From: Streptomyces sp. TP-A0874
GTDB lineage: Bacteria > Actinomycetota > Actinomycetes > Streptomycetales > Streptomycetaceae
Reading direction: 5' to 3'
Assembly: GCF_001748085.1 (NCBI RefSeq)
Contig: NZ_BBZK01000007.1
Location: 425,426 to 489,425, forward strand
Length of the DNA: 64,000 nt
Part shown: piece after piece, positions 34,240-44,235 of the stretch
Layout: each line of letters starts with the position of its first letter
Position numbering within the stretch: the stretch's first letter is position 1
Notes under the pieces: model-generated
Told to the model about the DNA's origin: nothing
The model's database searches: none
Seen by the model: only the letters and a program-made list of their open reading frames with translations
Translations under genes and position numbers: made by a program

Positions 34240-36322
34240 TGAATCGACTGGCTAACGAGCAGTCGCCCTACCTGCTCCAGCACGCCTCCAATCCAGTGGA
34301 CTGGTGGCCATGGGGAGAGGAGGCGATGGAAGAAGCTGAGCGGCGGGACGTGCCCATCCTTTTGAGCGTGGGTTATGCGTCCTGCCACTTATGCTTCTGC
34401 TGATTCACTGGTGCCACGTCATGGCGGACGAGTCCTTCGCCGACGCCGAGACCGCGGCCTACCTCAACGAGCACTTCGTCTCGATCAAGGTCGACCGCGA
34501 GGAGCGGCCCGACGTCGACGCCGTGTACATGGAGGCGGTGCAGGCGGCGACCGGCCAGGGCGGCTGGCCGATGACGGTCTTCCTCACCCCCGAGGGCGAG
34601 CCCTTCTACTTCGGTACCTACTTCCCACCCGCACCGCGCCACGGCATGCCCTCCTTCCGGCAGGTGCTGGAGGGCGTGCGGGCCGCCTGGGCGGACCGGC
34701 GGGAGGAGGTCGGACAGGTCGCCGCGCGGATCGTCCGGGACCTCGCCTCCCGCTCGCTGGCCCTGGAGGGAGCGGCACAGCCCCCGGCCGAGTCCGACCT
34801 GCACGCCGCGCTGCTCGGACTGACCCGCGACTACGACGCCGAACACGGCGGCTTCGGCGGTGCCCCGAAGTTCCCGCCCGCCATGGTGCTGGAGTTCCTG
34901 CTGCGCCACCACGCCCGCACCGGCTCCGAAGCCGCCCGCCAGATGGCGCTCGACACCTGCGAGGCGATGGCCCGCGGCGGTCTCTACGACCAGCTCGGCG
35001 GTGGCTTCGCCCGCTACTGCGTGGACCGCAGCTGGACGGTCCCGCACTTCGAGAAGATGCTCTACGACAACGCCCTGCTGCTGCGGGTGTACGCCCATCT
35101 CTGGCGGACCACCGGGGCCGATCTCGCCCGCCGGGTCGCCTTGGAGACCGCCGACTTCCTGCTGCGGGAACTCCGCACCCCGGAGGGCGGCTTCGCCTCG
35201 GCGCTGGACGCGGACAGCGACGACGGCTCGGGCCGGCACGCCGAGGGTGCCTTCTACGTATGGACGCCCGGGCAACTGCGCGAGGTGCTGGGGGAGGAGG
35301 ACGGGCGGCTGGCCGCCGCCTACTTCGGGGTGACCGAGGAGGGGACCTTCGAGGCCGGCTCCTCCGTGCTGCGCCTCTCCGGCGAGGGGCTCGCCGACGC
35401 CGAGCGGATCGCCTCCGTCGCCGCCCGGCTGTTCGCCGCCAGGGAGCGCCGGCCGCGCCCGGGCCGCGACGACAAGGTGGTGGCCGCCTGGAACGGTCTG
35501 GCCATCGCCGCGCTCGCCGAGACGGGGGCCTACTTCGACCGGCCGGACCTGGTCGAAGCGGCGACGGAGGCGGCGGACCTCCTGGTGCGGGTGCACCTGG
35601 GGGAGGACGGCCGGCTGGCGCGGACCTCGCGCGGCGGCACGCCCGGCAACAACTCGGGTGTGCTGGAGGACTACGCGGACGTCGCCGAGGGCTTCCTCAC
35701 GCTCTCCGCGGTCACCGGCGAAGAGGTGTGGGTGGAGTTCGCCGGGCTGCTGCTCGACACCGTGCTCACGCGCTTCACGAGTGAGGACGGCTCCCTGCAC
35801 GACACCCCGGACGACGGCGAACAACTGATCCGGCGCCCCCAGGACCCCACCGACAACGCCACGCCGTCCGGGTGGAGCGCCGCCGCGGGTGCGCTGCTGT
35901 CCTACGCCGCCTACACCGGCAGCAGCCGGCACCGCGGCGCGGCCGAGCGGGCGCTGGCGGTGGTCAGGGCGTTGTCCAGCCGCGCGCCCCGGTTCGTCGG
36001 CTGGGGGCTCGCGGTCGCCGAAGCGCTGTTGGACGGGCCCCGGGAGGTCGCCGTGGTCGGCCCGGCGGACGACCCGGCGACCGCCGCCCTGCACCGGAGC
36101 GCGCTGCTCGGCACCGCTCCAGGCGCGGTGGTGGCGGTGGGGGCGCCGTCGGACGCGGTGTCAGCGGGGGACGGTGGACCGGCGATCCCGCTGCTGGCCG
36201 ACCGGCCGCTGCTCGACGGGCGTCCGGCCGCCTACGTCTGCCGGAACTTCACCTGCGACGCGCCGACGGCCGATCCCGAGGTGCTCACCGATCGGCTGGA
36301 CGGAGCGGCGGCCGGCCGGTGA
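34240..36322 (+). pseudogene. Thioredoxin-domain DUF255 (YyaL/SSP411-like) protein, interrupted at its CxxC site
   Basis: The frame from ATG 34240 reads [23 protein letters not shown]... SVGYASCH and then runs into TGA at 34401. The rest continues in another frame as HWCHVMADESFADAETAAYLN... to 36322. Removing bases 34389-34408 restores the family sequence ASCHWCHVMADESF exactly. The 20-bp insertion therefore splits the thioredoxin-like CHWC site. Downstream parts (the (alpha/alpha)6 barrel with GGFGGAPKFPP and FEKMLYDNA) look intact. An ATG at 34391 inside the insertion is in frame with the rest and could give a 643-residue protein lacking the first Cys. A base-calling error is less likely for 20 bases, but possible. 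Confidence 0.85.
34389..34408 (+). repeat. 20-bp insertion, imperfect duplication of the preceding bases
   Basis: The inserted TTATGCTTCTGCTGATTCAC resembles the immediately preceding TTATGCGTCCTGCCAC, and CACT flanks it on both sides. It is AT-rich for this genome. It could be a templated slippage product or an excision footprint. Confidence 0.6.
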
Positions 36323-36373
36323 CCTCCTCGGCTCCCCGCCGCGGTGCCCGCTGTCGGCAGGCGGGCGCCGGGG

Positions 36374-37111
36374 TCAGTAGGCCACCAGCGAGATGCCGAT
36401 GTAGTGCACGGCGAAGGCCGCGAGGGTGAGCGAGTGGAAGACCTCGTGGAAGCCGAACCAGCGCGGCGAGGGGTTCGGGCGCTTGATGCCGTAGATCACC
36501 CCGCCGGCGCTGTACAGCAGGCCACCGACGAGCAGCAGTACCAGCACGGCGACCCCGCCGGACCGCATGAAGTCCGGCAGGAAGAAGACGGCGGCCCATC
36601 CCATGGCGAGGTAGCAGGGGGTGTACAGCCAGCGGGGCGCGCCCACCCAGAAGACCCGGAACGCTATACCGGCCAGCGCCGCCCCCCACACCGCCCAGAG
36701 CAGCGCCTGGCCGCGTCCGCCCGGCACCAGCAGGATGGTGAACGGGGTGTAGGTGCCGGCGATGATCAGGAAGATGTTGGCGTGGTCCAGCCGCCGCAGC
36801 ACGGCGTTGGCCCGCGGCCCCCAGTTGCCGCGGTGGTAGAGGGCGCTCACCCCGAACAGCAGGCAGGCGGTGAGGGTGTACACCGCGCAGGCCAGTCGAC
36901 CGCGGCCGCTCTCGGCGAGCGCGGTCAGGAATATCCCCGAGGTCAGCACGGCCGGGAACATCCCGGCGTGCAGCCAGCCCCGCAGCCGCGGTTTCACCAG
37001 TTCGGCCAGTTCGACTCCGCGCGGCTGGCTCGCTTCGGCCGGCTGCCCGGCACCGATGGGCGGGGCGGTGGACTCGGTGTCGCTGGAGCGCTGGGGCGTG
37101 GCGGCAGTCAT
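36374..37111 (-). CDS. Hemolysin III / PAQR-family membrane protein
   Basis: 245 residues with seven TM helices after a polar N-terminal tail. The family signature residues are present: ALYHRGNW, LDHANIFLIIAGTYTP, and the C-terminal HEVFHSLTLAAFAVHYIG with the histidines that bind zinc in PAQR proteins. Despite the name, its role is probably membrane-lipid hydrolysis or sensing rather than haemolysis. Confidence 0.92.
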   Translation of the reverse strand: MTAATPQRSSDTESTAPPIGAGQPAEASQPRGVELAELVKPRLRGWLHAGMFPAVLTSGIFLTALAESGRGRLACAVYTLTACLLFGVSALYHRGNWGPRANAVLRRLDHANIFLIIAGTYTPFTILLVPGGRGQALLWAVWGAALAGIAFRVFWVGAPRWLYTPCYLAMGWAAVFFLPDFMRSGGVAVLVLLLVGGLLYSAGGVIYGIKRPNPSPRWFGFHEVFHSLTLAAFAVHYIGISLVAY

Positions 37112-37529
37112 AGCGCAACTCTAAGGGCTGGCCAACGGCGGTCCCCGCAGTGCCCGGGGGTCGGCTCAGGGCGGGCAGTCGCGGTGCGCCGTATGGCGTA
37201 GGGGTGTCCGGACAGCGGACGGATGCGGCCGTTCCGGCAGGGTGGCGAGGCGGCGTGGCCGCCGTCGTGCGGCCCGGCCGGGGCCCTTGGGGGCACGGCG
37301 AGCGCCCCCCGTGGCGCCCAGTGGTGTCGCTCACCACGATGCCCCCTGGACAGAACCGCCCTCCGCCCCTGAGGATCAAATGAGTACGGGCGACACCGGA
37401 TGAGCGATCATGAAGCATCCGGGTCGCGGCCCCCACGGGGCGACCACCTTCACACCGGGCATCTGTTGCCCGTTCAAATACCCTCGAGTCTCACGCCGGC
37501 CCTGTGCGAACCGGCGGGATGGAGCGATC
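37112..37529. other. Intergenic region upstream of pckA
   Basis: About 420 bases holding the pckA promoter and leader and the promoter of the divergent hemolysin III gene. No frame is convincing and I see no known operator. Confidence 0.45.
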
Positions 37530-39386
37530 GTGGCGCTCAGCGCTGTCTCCCCGACTGGGGAATCCGACACCCCCGTGGCCCCCGTCACCGACGTCCCCAC
37601 CGAACACCGTGAGCTGATCTCCTGGGTCGACGAGATCGCCGCGCTGACCCAGCCCGACCGGGTCGTCTGGTGCGACGGCTCGGAGGCCGAGTACCAGCGG
37701 CTGTGCGGCGAGTTGGTCGAGAAGGGCACCTTCACCCGGCTGGACCCGGTCAAGCGGCCGAACTCCTTCTACGCAGCCTCCGACCCCAGCGATGTGGCCC
37801 GCGTGGAGGACCGCACGTTCATCTGCTCGGAGAAGGAGGAGGACGCCGGCCCCACCAACCACTGGAAGCACCCGGAGGAGATGCGGAAGATCTTCACCGG
37901 ACCGGAGGGCGTCTTCCGCGGCTCGATGCGGGGCCGCACGATGTATGTGGTGCCGTTCTGCATGGGGCCGCTGGGGTCGCCGCTGTCGGCCATCGGGGTC
38001 GAGATCACCGACTCCGCCTATGTCGCGGTCTCCATGCGCACCATGACGAGGATGGGGCGCCCGGTGCTCGACGAGCTCGGCGCCGAGGGGTTCTTCGTCA
38101 AGGCCGTCCACACGCTCGGAGCACCACTGGAGCCGGGGCAGGCGGACGTCCCCTGGCCCTGCAACAGCACCAAGTACATCTCGCACTTCCCCGAGAGCCG
38201 GGAGATCTGGTCCTACGGTTCGGGCTACGGCGGCAACGCGCTGCTGGGCAAGAAGTGCTACGCCCTGCGCATCGCCTCGGTGATGGCGCGGGACGAGGGC
38301 TGGCTCGCCGAGCACATGCTGGTCCTGAAGCTCACCCCGCCGCAGGGCGAGCCGAGGTACGTAGCCGCCGCCTTCCCCTCGGCCTGCGGCAAGACCAACC
38401 TCGCCATGCTGGAGCCGACCATCCCCGGCTGGACGGTGGAGACGATCGGCGACGACATCGCCTGGATGCGCTTCGGTGAGGACGGCCGCCTCTACGCCAT
38501 CAACCCGGAGGCCGGCTTCTTCGGAGTCGCGCCCGGCACCGGCGAGCACACCAACGCCAACGCCATGAAGACCCTCTGGGGCAACTCCGTCTTCACCAAC
38601 GTCGCGCTGACCGAGGACGGCGACGTGTGGTGGGAGGGCATGACCGAGGAGCAGCCGGCGCGCCTGACCGACTGGAAGGGCAACGACTGGACGCCGAACT
38701 CGGGCACCCCCGCCGCGCACCCGAACGCCAGGTTCACCGTCCCCGCCGCCCAGTGCCCGACCATCGCACCGGAGTGGGAGGACCCGAAGGGCGTGCCGAT
38801 CTCGGCCATCCTCTTCGGCGGCCGGCGGGCCAGCACGGTGCCGCTGGTCACCGAGTCCTTCGACTGGCAGCACGGTGTCTTCCTCGGTGCCAACGTGGCC
38901 AGCGAGAAGACGGCCGCCGCCGAGGGCAAGGTCGGCGAGCTGCGGCGTGACCCCTTCGCCATGCTGCCCTTCTGCGGCTACAACATGGGCGACTACATGG
39001 GGCACTGGGTGAAGCTGGGCGCCCGCGCCGACGCGGCGAAGCTGCCGAGGATCTACTACGTCAACTGGTTCCGCAAGGACGCCGACGGACGCTTCGTGTG
39101 GCCGGGCTTCGGGGAGAACAGCCGGGTGCTGAAGTGGATCGTGGAGCGGCTCAACGGCACCGCGGAGGGCGTCGAGACACCGATCGGGGTGCTGCCGACG
39201 AAGGAGTCGCTGGACACCGAGGGGCTGGATCTCTCCGATGAGGGGCTGGACTTCCTCCTCACCGTCGACGAGGAGGCGTGGCGGGAGGAGGCCGCGCTGG
39301 TGCCGGAGCACCTCAACACCTTCGGGGAGCACGCGCCGACGGAGATGTGGGACGAGTACCGGGCGCTGGTGAAGCGGCTCGGCTGA
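37530..39386 (+). CDS. pckA: Phosphoenolpyruvate carboxykinase, GTP type
   Basis: A 618-residue cytoplasmic enzyme that converts oxaloacetate and GTP to PEP, CO2 and GDP, the entry step of gluconeogenesis. Hallmarks are the kinase loop [37 protein letters not shown] (metal site) and [12 protein letters not shown]. The GTG at 37530 follows GGAG with six bases between; the frame is open further upstream but loses bias. Single gene with its own terminator. Confidence 0.96.
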   Translation: MALSAVSPTGESDTPVAPVTDVPTEHRELISWVDEIAALTQPDRVVWCDGSEAEYQRLCGELVEKGTFTRLDPVKRPNSFYAASDPSDVARVEDRTFICSEKEEDAGPTNHWKHPEEMRKIFTGPEGVFRGSMRGRTMYVVPFCMGPLGSPLSAIGVEITDSAYVAVSMRTMTRMGRPVLDELGAEGFFVKAVHTLGAPLEPGQADVPWPCNSTKYISHFPESREIWSYGSGYGGNALLGKKCYALRIASVMARDEGWLAEHMLVLKLTPPQGEPRYVAAAFPSACGKTNLAMLEPTIPGWTVETIGDDIAWMRFGEDGRLYAINPEAGFFGVAPGTGEHTNANAMKTLWGNSVFTNVALTEDGDVWWEGMTEEQPARLTDWKGNDWTPNSGTPAAHPNARFTVPAAQCPTIAPEWEDPKGVPISAILFGGRRASTVPLVTESFDWQHGVFLGANVASEKTAAAEGKVGELRRDPFAMLPFCGYNMGDYMGHWVKLGARADAAKLPRIYYVNWFRKDADGRFVWPGFGENSRVLKWIVERLNGTAEGVETPIGVLPTKESLDTEGLDLSDEGLDFLLTVDEEAWREEAALVPEHLNTFGEHAPTEMWDEYRALVKRLG

Positions 39387-39411
39387 GCCGACGACGACTC
39401 AGGCCGAGGAC

Positions 39412-39443
39412 GCGGCCGGGAGGGGGCGCCCCCACCCGGCCGC
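39412..39443 (+). terminator. Hairpin terminator after pckA
   Basis: GCGGCCGGG-A-GGGGG pairs with CCCCC-A-CCCGGCCGC (14 pairs, one A/A mismatch), 26 bases after the stop. Confidence 0.75.
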
Positions 39444-39559
39444 TCCCGTCCCTCCCGGGGCTGGTGCCGAGGCCGGAACCCGCTCTGTTCCGGGCGGCCG
39501 GCCGGAACCCCGGTGCGGCAGCGACGTGCGCTGTTCACACCGGGGGTTTCCCGGGGGTC

Positions 39560-40771
39560 TCAGTACTGTGCGTAGCCGTCGAGGAAGCGGGCGATACGGG
39601 TCACCGCGTCCGCGAGGTCTTCCTTGTGGGGAAGCGTCACCAGTCGGAAGTGGTCCGGCTCCGGCCAGTTGAAGCCCGTACCGTGGACGATCATGATCTT
39701 CTCGGCCCGGAGCAGGTCGAGGACCATCTGCCGGTCGTCCTTGATCTTGTAGACCTTGGGGTCCAGGCGAGGGAAGGCGTACAGCGCCCCTCTGGGTTTC
39801 ACGCAGGTCACGCCCGGGATCTCGGTCAGCAGCTGGTAGGCGGTGTCCCGCTGCTCCAGCAGTCGGCCGCCCGGCAGGAGCAGTTCGTCGATCGACTGCC
39901 GTCCGCCGAGCGCCACGGCCACCGCGTGCTGGGCCGGCACGTTCGCACACAGCCGCATGTTGGCGAGGATCGTCAGCCCCTCGATATAGCTGGCCGCGTG
40001 CTCCTTGGGGCCGCAGACCGCCAACCAGCCGCTGCGGTAACCGGCCACCCGGTAGGCCTTGGAGAGTCCGTTGAACGTCAGCGTCAGCAGGTCCGGCGCC
40101 AGCGCCGCGGTGGGCGTGTGCGTCGCCCCGTCGTAGAGGATCTTGTCGTAGATCTCGTCCGAGCAGACGATCAGGTGGTGGCGCCGGGCGATCTCGGTGA
40201 TGCCGCGCACCAGCTCGTCGTCGTAGACCGCCCCCGTCGGGTTGTTCGGGTTGATGACCACGATCGCCTTGGTGCGGTCGGTCACCTTGCGCTCGATGTC
40301 CGCCAGGTCCGGCATCCAGTCGGCCTGCTCGTCGCAGCGGTAGTGCACCGCCTTGCCGCCGGCGAGCGAGACCGAGGCGGTCCACAGCGGGTAGTCGGGC
40401 GCGGGTACGAGCACCTCGTCGCCGTCGTCCAGCAGCGCCTGCATGGACATCTGGATCAGCTCGGAGGCCCCGTTGCCGAGGTAGACGTCCTCGACATCGA
40501 GCTCGATGCCCTTGGTCTGGTAGTACTGCATCACCGCACGGCGGGCGGGGAGCAGGCCCTTGGCGTCGCCGTAGCCGTGTGCGGAGCCGAGCGACCGGAG
40601 CATGTCCTCGAGGATCTCCGGCGGGCACTCGAAACCGAAGGGCGCCGGGTTGCCGGTGTTCAGCTTGAGGATGCGGTGACCTGCCGCCTCCAGCCGCATG
40701 GCCTCCTCGAGTACCGGGCCGCGGATCTCATAGCAGACATTGGCGAGCTTCGTGGACTGGATCACCTGCAT
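39560..40771 (-). CDS. Pyridoxal phosphate aminotransferase (AlaA-like, alanine/aspartate group)
   Basis: A 403-residue class I aminotransferase: NTGNPAPFGFECP near the N-terminus, NPNNPTGAVY (PLP contact), SDEIYDKI, the PLP-lysine segment FNGLSKAYRVAGYRSGW, and a late FRLVTLP with the carboxylate-binding Arg. The group makes alanine from pyruvate and glutamate in several bacteria; the exact substrate is inferred. ATG 40771 with AAGGTGG upstream is preferred over GTG 40780. Confidence 0.9.
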   Translation of the reverse strand: MQVIQSTKLANVCYEIRGPVLEEAMRLEAAGHRILKLNTGNPAPFGFECPPEILEDMLRSLGSAHGYGDAKGLLPARRAVMQYYQTKGIELDVEDVYLGNGASELIQMSMQALLDDGDEVLVPAPDYPLWTASVSLAGGKAVHYRCDEQADWMPDLADIERKVTDRTKAIVVINPNNPTGAVYDDELVRGITEIARRHHLIVCSDEIYDKILYDGATHTPTAALAPDLLTLTFNGLSKAYRVAGYRSGWLAVCGPKEHAASYIEGLTILANMRLCANVPAQHAVAVALGGRQSIDELLLPGGRLLEQRDTAYQLLTEIPGVTCVKPRGALYAFPRLDPKVYKIKDDRQMVLDLLRAEKIMIVHGTGFNWPEPDHFRLVTLPHKEDLADAVTRIARFLDGYAQY

Positions 40772-41151
40772 ATCGGCCACCTTAAGCGCGCGCGGTCGGG
40801 CCCGCTCCGTGTTTTAGGCCACGTGGGCTGCGCCCGGAACCAGCCCTTGGCCTGCCGTTTCGTCCCGGCGGTCGGTCCCGGGCGGTCGGTGGGGCGGGCG
40901 CCGCCGAGATCTTCGGCTTCGAAGCTGAAGCCGGTGGGTGGGCGGGCGCGGGTAAACAGCGGTCGAGAAGACGGTCCGGCTTGGAAAGTCCGAGCGGCAC
41001 CGATCCCGGCTCGGCCGGCGGCGGCCGGGGCTGGGCGGCGGCCCCGGCCGCCGTCACGGCCCCCGACACGTCCGCGGGCTGGGTGTGAGGTCCGCCACGT
41101 GGCGGCGGGCGGCGGGCTGTCCGAACCTTCCGCCGACCGTGGGAAGGCGGT
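40772..41151. other. Intergenic region with a 20-base near-palindrome
   Basis: No gene seen. At 40911-40930 CTTCGGCTTC is followed directly by GAAGCTGAAG, a self-complementary 20-mer with a single G/T mismatch. It could be an operator or a hairpin, about 140 bases upstream of the aminotransferase start. Confidence 0.4.
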
Positions 41152-42438
41152 TCAGAAGAAGGTGCGGACCAGGTCGGTGACCGTGCCGTCCCTCTCGACC
41201 AGCGGGATCAGCTGCCACTTGTCGAAGACTGTGCAGGGGTGGGACAGCCCCAGTCCGACCCAGTCGCCGACCTCCAGCTCCGCCCGGTCCGCCCCCTCCA
41301 ACCGCAGCCAGGTGTGCTGGTCGGACAGTTTGCGGACGGTGATCCCGCGGGCCGGCCGCTCGGCGCGGCTCCGGGCGGAGCGGACCACCAGCGGCTCCGG
41401 GAGGTCCATGTCGTAGGCGGCGTCGCGCTTCCCGGCGTTGAGGAAGGCCTGGCCGGGCTCGGGACGGGAGATCACCTGGGCCCAGAGTCGGAAGGCGGGG
41501 CTGAGGCGCCCCTCGGCCGGCACCCGGTTGAAGGGGGAGTGCCGCAGGTAGTGGCCGTCGTCGTGGGAGACGTACGCGCCGGAGCGCAGCAGCTTCAGCG
41601 TCGGCCGGGAGAACTGGGGCGCCGCGGTGAAGACCTCGGCCACCGCGTCGAACCAGGCGCTGCCGCCGGCGCTGAGCAGGATCTCCTCGCTCCCGGCGAA
41701 GTATCCGTCGCCGTCCAGCGTGGCGGCGAGCGTGACCAGCCGGCGCAGCCACGCCCGGACCCGGCCGCTGTCGGCCTGCGGCACCTCGCCCTCATAGCCG
41801 GCCACCCCGACCAGGCGGAGGGTGCGGACCCCGGCGGCGGCCGCCGCCACCGCCAGGCAGTCGGCCTCCGTGCGGGCTCCGGTGCGGGCGCCCTCCCCGG
41901 CCCCCAACTCCACCACCACGTCGACCGGGCGGCGGGCACCGGCAGCGCTGAGCGCCGCGTCCATCAGCTCGACTCCGCGTACGGAGTCTACGTAGCAGAC
42001 GAAGCGGAAGTCCGGGTCCCCGTCGAGCTGTCCGGCGAGCCAGCGCAGCGCTACCGGGTCGACGAGCTCGTTGGCGAGGAAGACCCGGGGAACCCCGAAG
42101 GCCCGGTAGACCCGCAGCTGCGCGGGGACTGCGGCGGTGACGCCCCAGGCGCCGTGGTCGAGTTGGCGGGTGAAGAGCTGCGGCGCCATCGAGGTCTTGC
42201 CGTGCGGGGCGAACGCCAGGCCGTGCCTGCCGCAGTAGCCGGCGAGCAGCGCGAGGTTGTGCTCCAGGGCCTCTGCGGAGAGCGCCAGTACCGGTGTGGT
42301 GAAGCCGCCGGTGAACAGCGACCGCCGCTCGGCCGACAGCTCGGCCACGGTCAGGCCTTCGGCGTCCGGCGGCAGTCCCTTGAAGCGGTAGTCGATCCGG
42401 GTCTCCGCCAGGCGGGTCAGGGCGTTGCCGGTGGCCAT
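41152..42438 (-). CDS. PLP enzyme of the D-serine dehydratase / D-threonine aldolase family
   Basis: 428 residues: an alanine-racemase-like TIM barrel with the PLP lysine in FAPHGKTSMAPQL, and a C-terminal domain with SDQHTWLRL and SHPCTVFDKW, the metal-binding H..C pair of this family. It would deaminate or cleave a D-amino acid such as D-serine. It is divergent from the RidA gene. RidA removes reactive enamine intermediates made by PLP dehydratases, so the neighbours fit functionally. Confidence 0.88.
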   Translation of the reverse strand: MATGNALTRLAETRIDYRFKGLPPDAEGLTVAELSAERRSLFTGGFTTPVLALSAEALEHNLALLAGYCGRHGLAFAPHGKTSMAPQLFTRQLDHGAWGVTAAVPAQLRVYRAFGVPRVFLANELVDPVALRWLAGQLDGDPDFRFVCYVDSVRGVELMDAALSAAGARRPVDVVVELGAGEGARTGARTEADCLAVAAAAAGVRTLRLVGVAGYEGEVPQADSGRVRAWLRRLVTLAATLDGDGYFAGSEEILLSAGGSAWFDAVAEVFTAAPQFSRPTLKLLRSGAYVSHDDGHYLRHSPFNRVPAEGRLSPAFRLWAQVISRPEPGQAFLNAGKRDAAYDMDLPEPLVVRSARSRAERPARGITVRKLSDQHTWLRLEGADRAELEVGDWVGLGLSHPCTVFDKWQLIPLVERDGTVTDLVRTFF

Positions 42439-42685
42439 CGTCGAACTCCCGTCGCAGTCCCGCTCGGTACCGTCTCACCGCTGTCGCACCGCCCCGGACC
42501 GCCCCGCCGGACCTCCCTCGGCCGCTGGTCGGATGCTGGCCCGGACGGCATGCGGCTGCGATGGTAGTCGCGCCGCGTTCCCCCGCCCAGCTCCCGGGCC
42601 GGGCCGGGCGCGGAGCCGACCGCGGTGAGGACGGGGCGAGCGCCACCGGCCTCGGGCGGCACCACCTTGGGAGAAGGAGCTGACG

Positions 42686-43099
42686 TTGAGCGACAGGTTG
42701 CGGAAGACCGCGATCCACCCGGCCGGCCACGCCGCGCCACCGGCCCGGTTCTCGCCGGGGGTGAGGAAGGGGAACGTCCTCCAGGTCGCCGGCCAGGTGG
42801 GCGTCCGTCCGGTGGTGGGCGACGAGCCGCCCCGGCTGGCCGGCAGCACGCTCCGCGAGCAGACCCTTCAGACCCTCGCCAACGTCAGGGCGGTGTTGGA
42901 GGAGGGCGGGGCGAGTTGGGAGGACGTGCTGATGGTGCGGGTCTACCTCACCGACACCGCACACTTCGCCGAGTTCAACGCCGTCTACGACGACTACTTC
43001 GCGGACCTGACCGAGGCCGCCGCCGCCCGGACCACCGTCTACGTGGGTCTGCCCGAGGGATTCCTCGTCGAGATCGACGCGCTCGCGGTGCTGGGCTGA
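42686..43099 (+). CDS. ridA: RidA/YjgF family enamine/imine deaminase
   Basis: A 137-residue trimeric-barrel protein with LQVAGQVGVRP, the TLANVRAVLEEGGASWEDVLMVRVYL segment and ARTTVYVGLPEGFLVEIDALAV at the C-terminus. The usual catalytic Arg falls in AARTTVYV. It hydrolyses 2-aminoacrylate-type intermediates. The TTG at 42686 follows AAGGAG with seven bases between, so this is a true TTG start. Confidence 0.88.
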   Translation: MSDRLRKTAIHPAGHAAPPARFSPGVRKGNVLQVAGQVGVRPVVGDEPPRLAGSTLREQTLQTLANVRAVLEEGGASWEDVLMVRVYLTDTAHFAEFNAVYDDYFADLTEAAAARTTVYVGLPEGFLVEIDALAVLG

Positions 43100-43114
43100 C
43101 CGCCGGGACCTTCT

Positions 43115-43146
43115 CCTCCTCGGGCGCCGACCGGCGCCCGAGGAGG
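43115..43146 (+). terminator. Strong hairpin terminator after ridA
   Basis: A 14-bp perfect stem (CCTCCTCGGGCGCC with its complement) and a four-base loop GACC, 16 bases after the stop. Confidence 0.8.
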
Positions 43147-43286
43147 TCCGCCACCCGGCTGTCCGAACCCTTCCGGGCAGCGGGGCGGTTCACCATCGCG
43201 TACGGGCGGACCGATTGCCCAGGGGGCGATGTGCCACGAGAATGTCCACGTCAAAAATCGGACGTTCGGCAGGAAGAGGACCCCCC

Positions 43287-44156
43287 ATGAAACGACCTCT
43301 TGCCGGTGTGCTGACGGCTCTGCTCATGACCGGAGCCGCGCTCGCCGGTGCCACCGAGGCCTCCGCCGCCCCCCACACGCCGACCCCCACGCCGGTGGCG
43401 GCCCCGGACTTCGCCGGAACGGTCGCGCTCAGCAACTGCTCGGGCTCTCTCATCCGCACCCCCGGATCGTTGCCCGAGGATCCGGCTCTGGTGCTCTCCA
43501 ACGGCCACTGCCTGGAGACGGGGATGCCCGCGGCCGGTGCCGTCGTGGTCGACCAGCCCTCCAGTCGCACCTTCGACCTGCTCGCGGCCGACGGCGGGGA
43601 GGTCGGTACGGTGCAGGCCACCAAGATCTCCTACGCCACGATGACCAGCACCGACGTCTCGCTCTACCAACTCGGCTCCAGCTACGCCGAGATCGAGGAC
43701 GCCTACGGGATCGAGGCGCTGGACCTCGCCGCCGAGCGGCCGGCCCAGGGCACCGACATCAGCGTCGTCTCCGGTTACTGGAAGCGGATCTACGACTGCT
43801 CGATCGACGGCTTCGCCCACCAGCTCCGGGAAGCGGACTGGACCTGGGACGACTCGGTCCGCTACGCCACGCCCGGGTGCGAGGTCATCGGCGGCACCTC
43901 CGGTTCGCCGGTGGTCGACAACACCACCGGCGAGGTGGTGGCGGTGAACAACACCATCAACGAATCCGGTGGCCGCTGCACCCTCAACAACCCCTGCGAG
44001 GTGGACCAGGACGGTGCCGTCACAGTGCGCCCGGGGGTCGGCTACGCCCAGCAGACCTACGGGATAGCCGCCTGCGTGGGGGAGGGCAACTCGATCGACC
44101 TGGGGCGGCCGGGCTGCGAGCTGCCCAAGCCGACGGTGCTGGCTCCGCGCTCATGA
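43287..44156 (+). CDS. Secreted trypsin-like serine protease
   Basis: A 289-residue precursor. The signal peptide ends near ASAAPH (about residue 28) and a short Pro/Thr linker follows. The S1 triad is visible as His74 in LSNGHC (instead of TAAHC), Asp123 in STDVSLYQL and Ser205 in GGTSGSPVV (instead of GDSGGP). It is a divergent S1 peptidase of a kind common in streptomycetes. Later cysteines suggest disulfides. The ATG at 43287 follows AGGAAGAGGA. A terminator follows the gene. Confidence 0.87.
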   Translation: MKRPLAGVLTALLMTGAALAGATEASAAPHTPTPTPVAAPDFAGTVALSNCSGSLIRTPGSLPEDPALVLSNGHCLETGMPAAGAVVVDQPSSRTFDLLAADGGEVGTVQATKISYATMTSTDVSLYQLGSSYAEIEDAYGIEALDLAAERPAQGTDISVVSGYWKRIYDCSIDGFAHQLREADWTWDDSVRYATPGCEVIGGTSGSPVVDNTTGEVVAVNNTINESGGRCTLNNPCEVDQDGAVTVRPGVGYAQQTYGIAACVGEGNSIDLGRPGCELPKPTVLAPRS

Positions 44157-44160
44157 AGAG

Positions 44161-44192
44161 GGCTGGGGCACCGTCGCGCCGGTGCCCCAGCC
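44161..44192. terminator. Bidirectional hairpin terminator
   Basis: GCTGGGGCACCG pairs with CGGTGCCCCAGC plus one outer pair, loop of six. It starts five bases after the protease stop and faces the convergent chitinase gene. Confidence 0.8.
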
Positions 44193-44235
44193 GCATGGGG
44201 GGCTGTCCGAGGGCATGGTCCGCCCCCGGGCCGGA

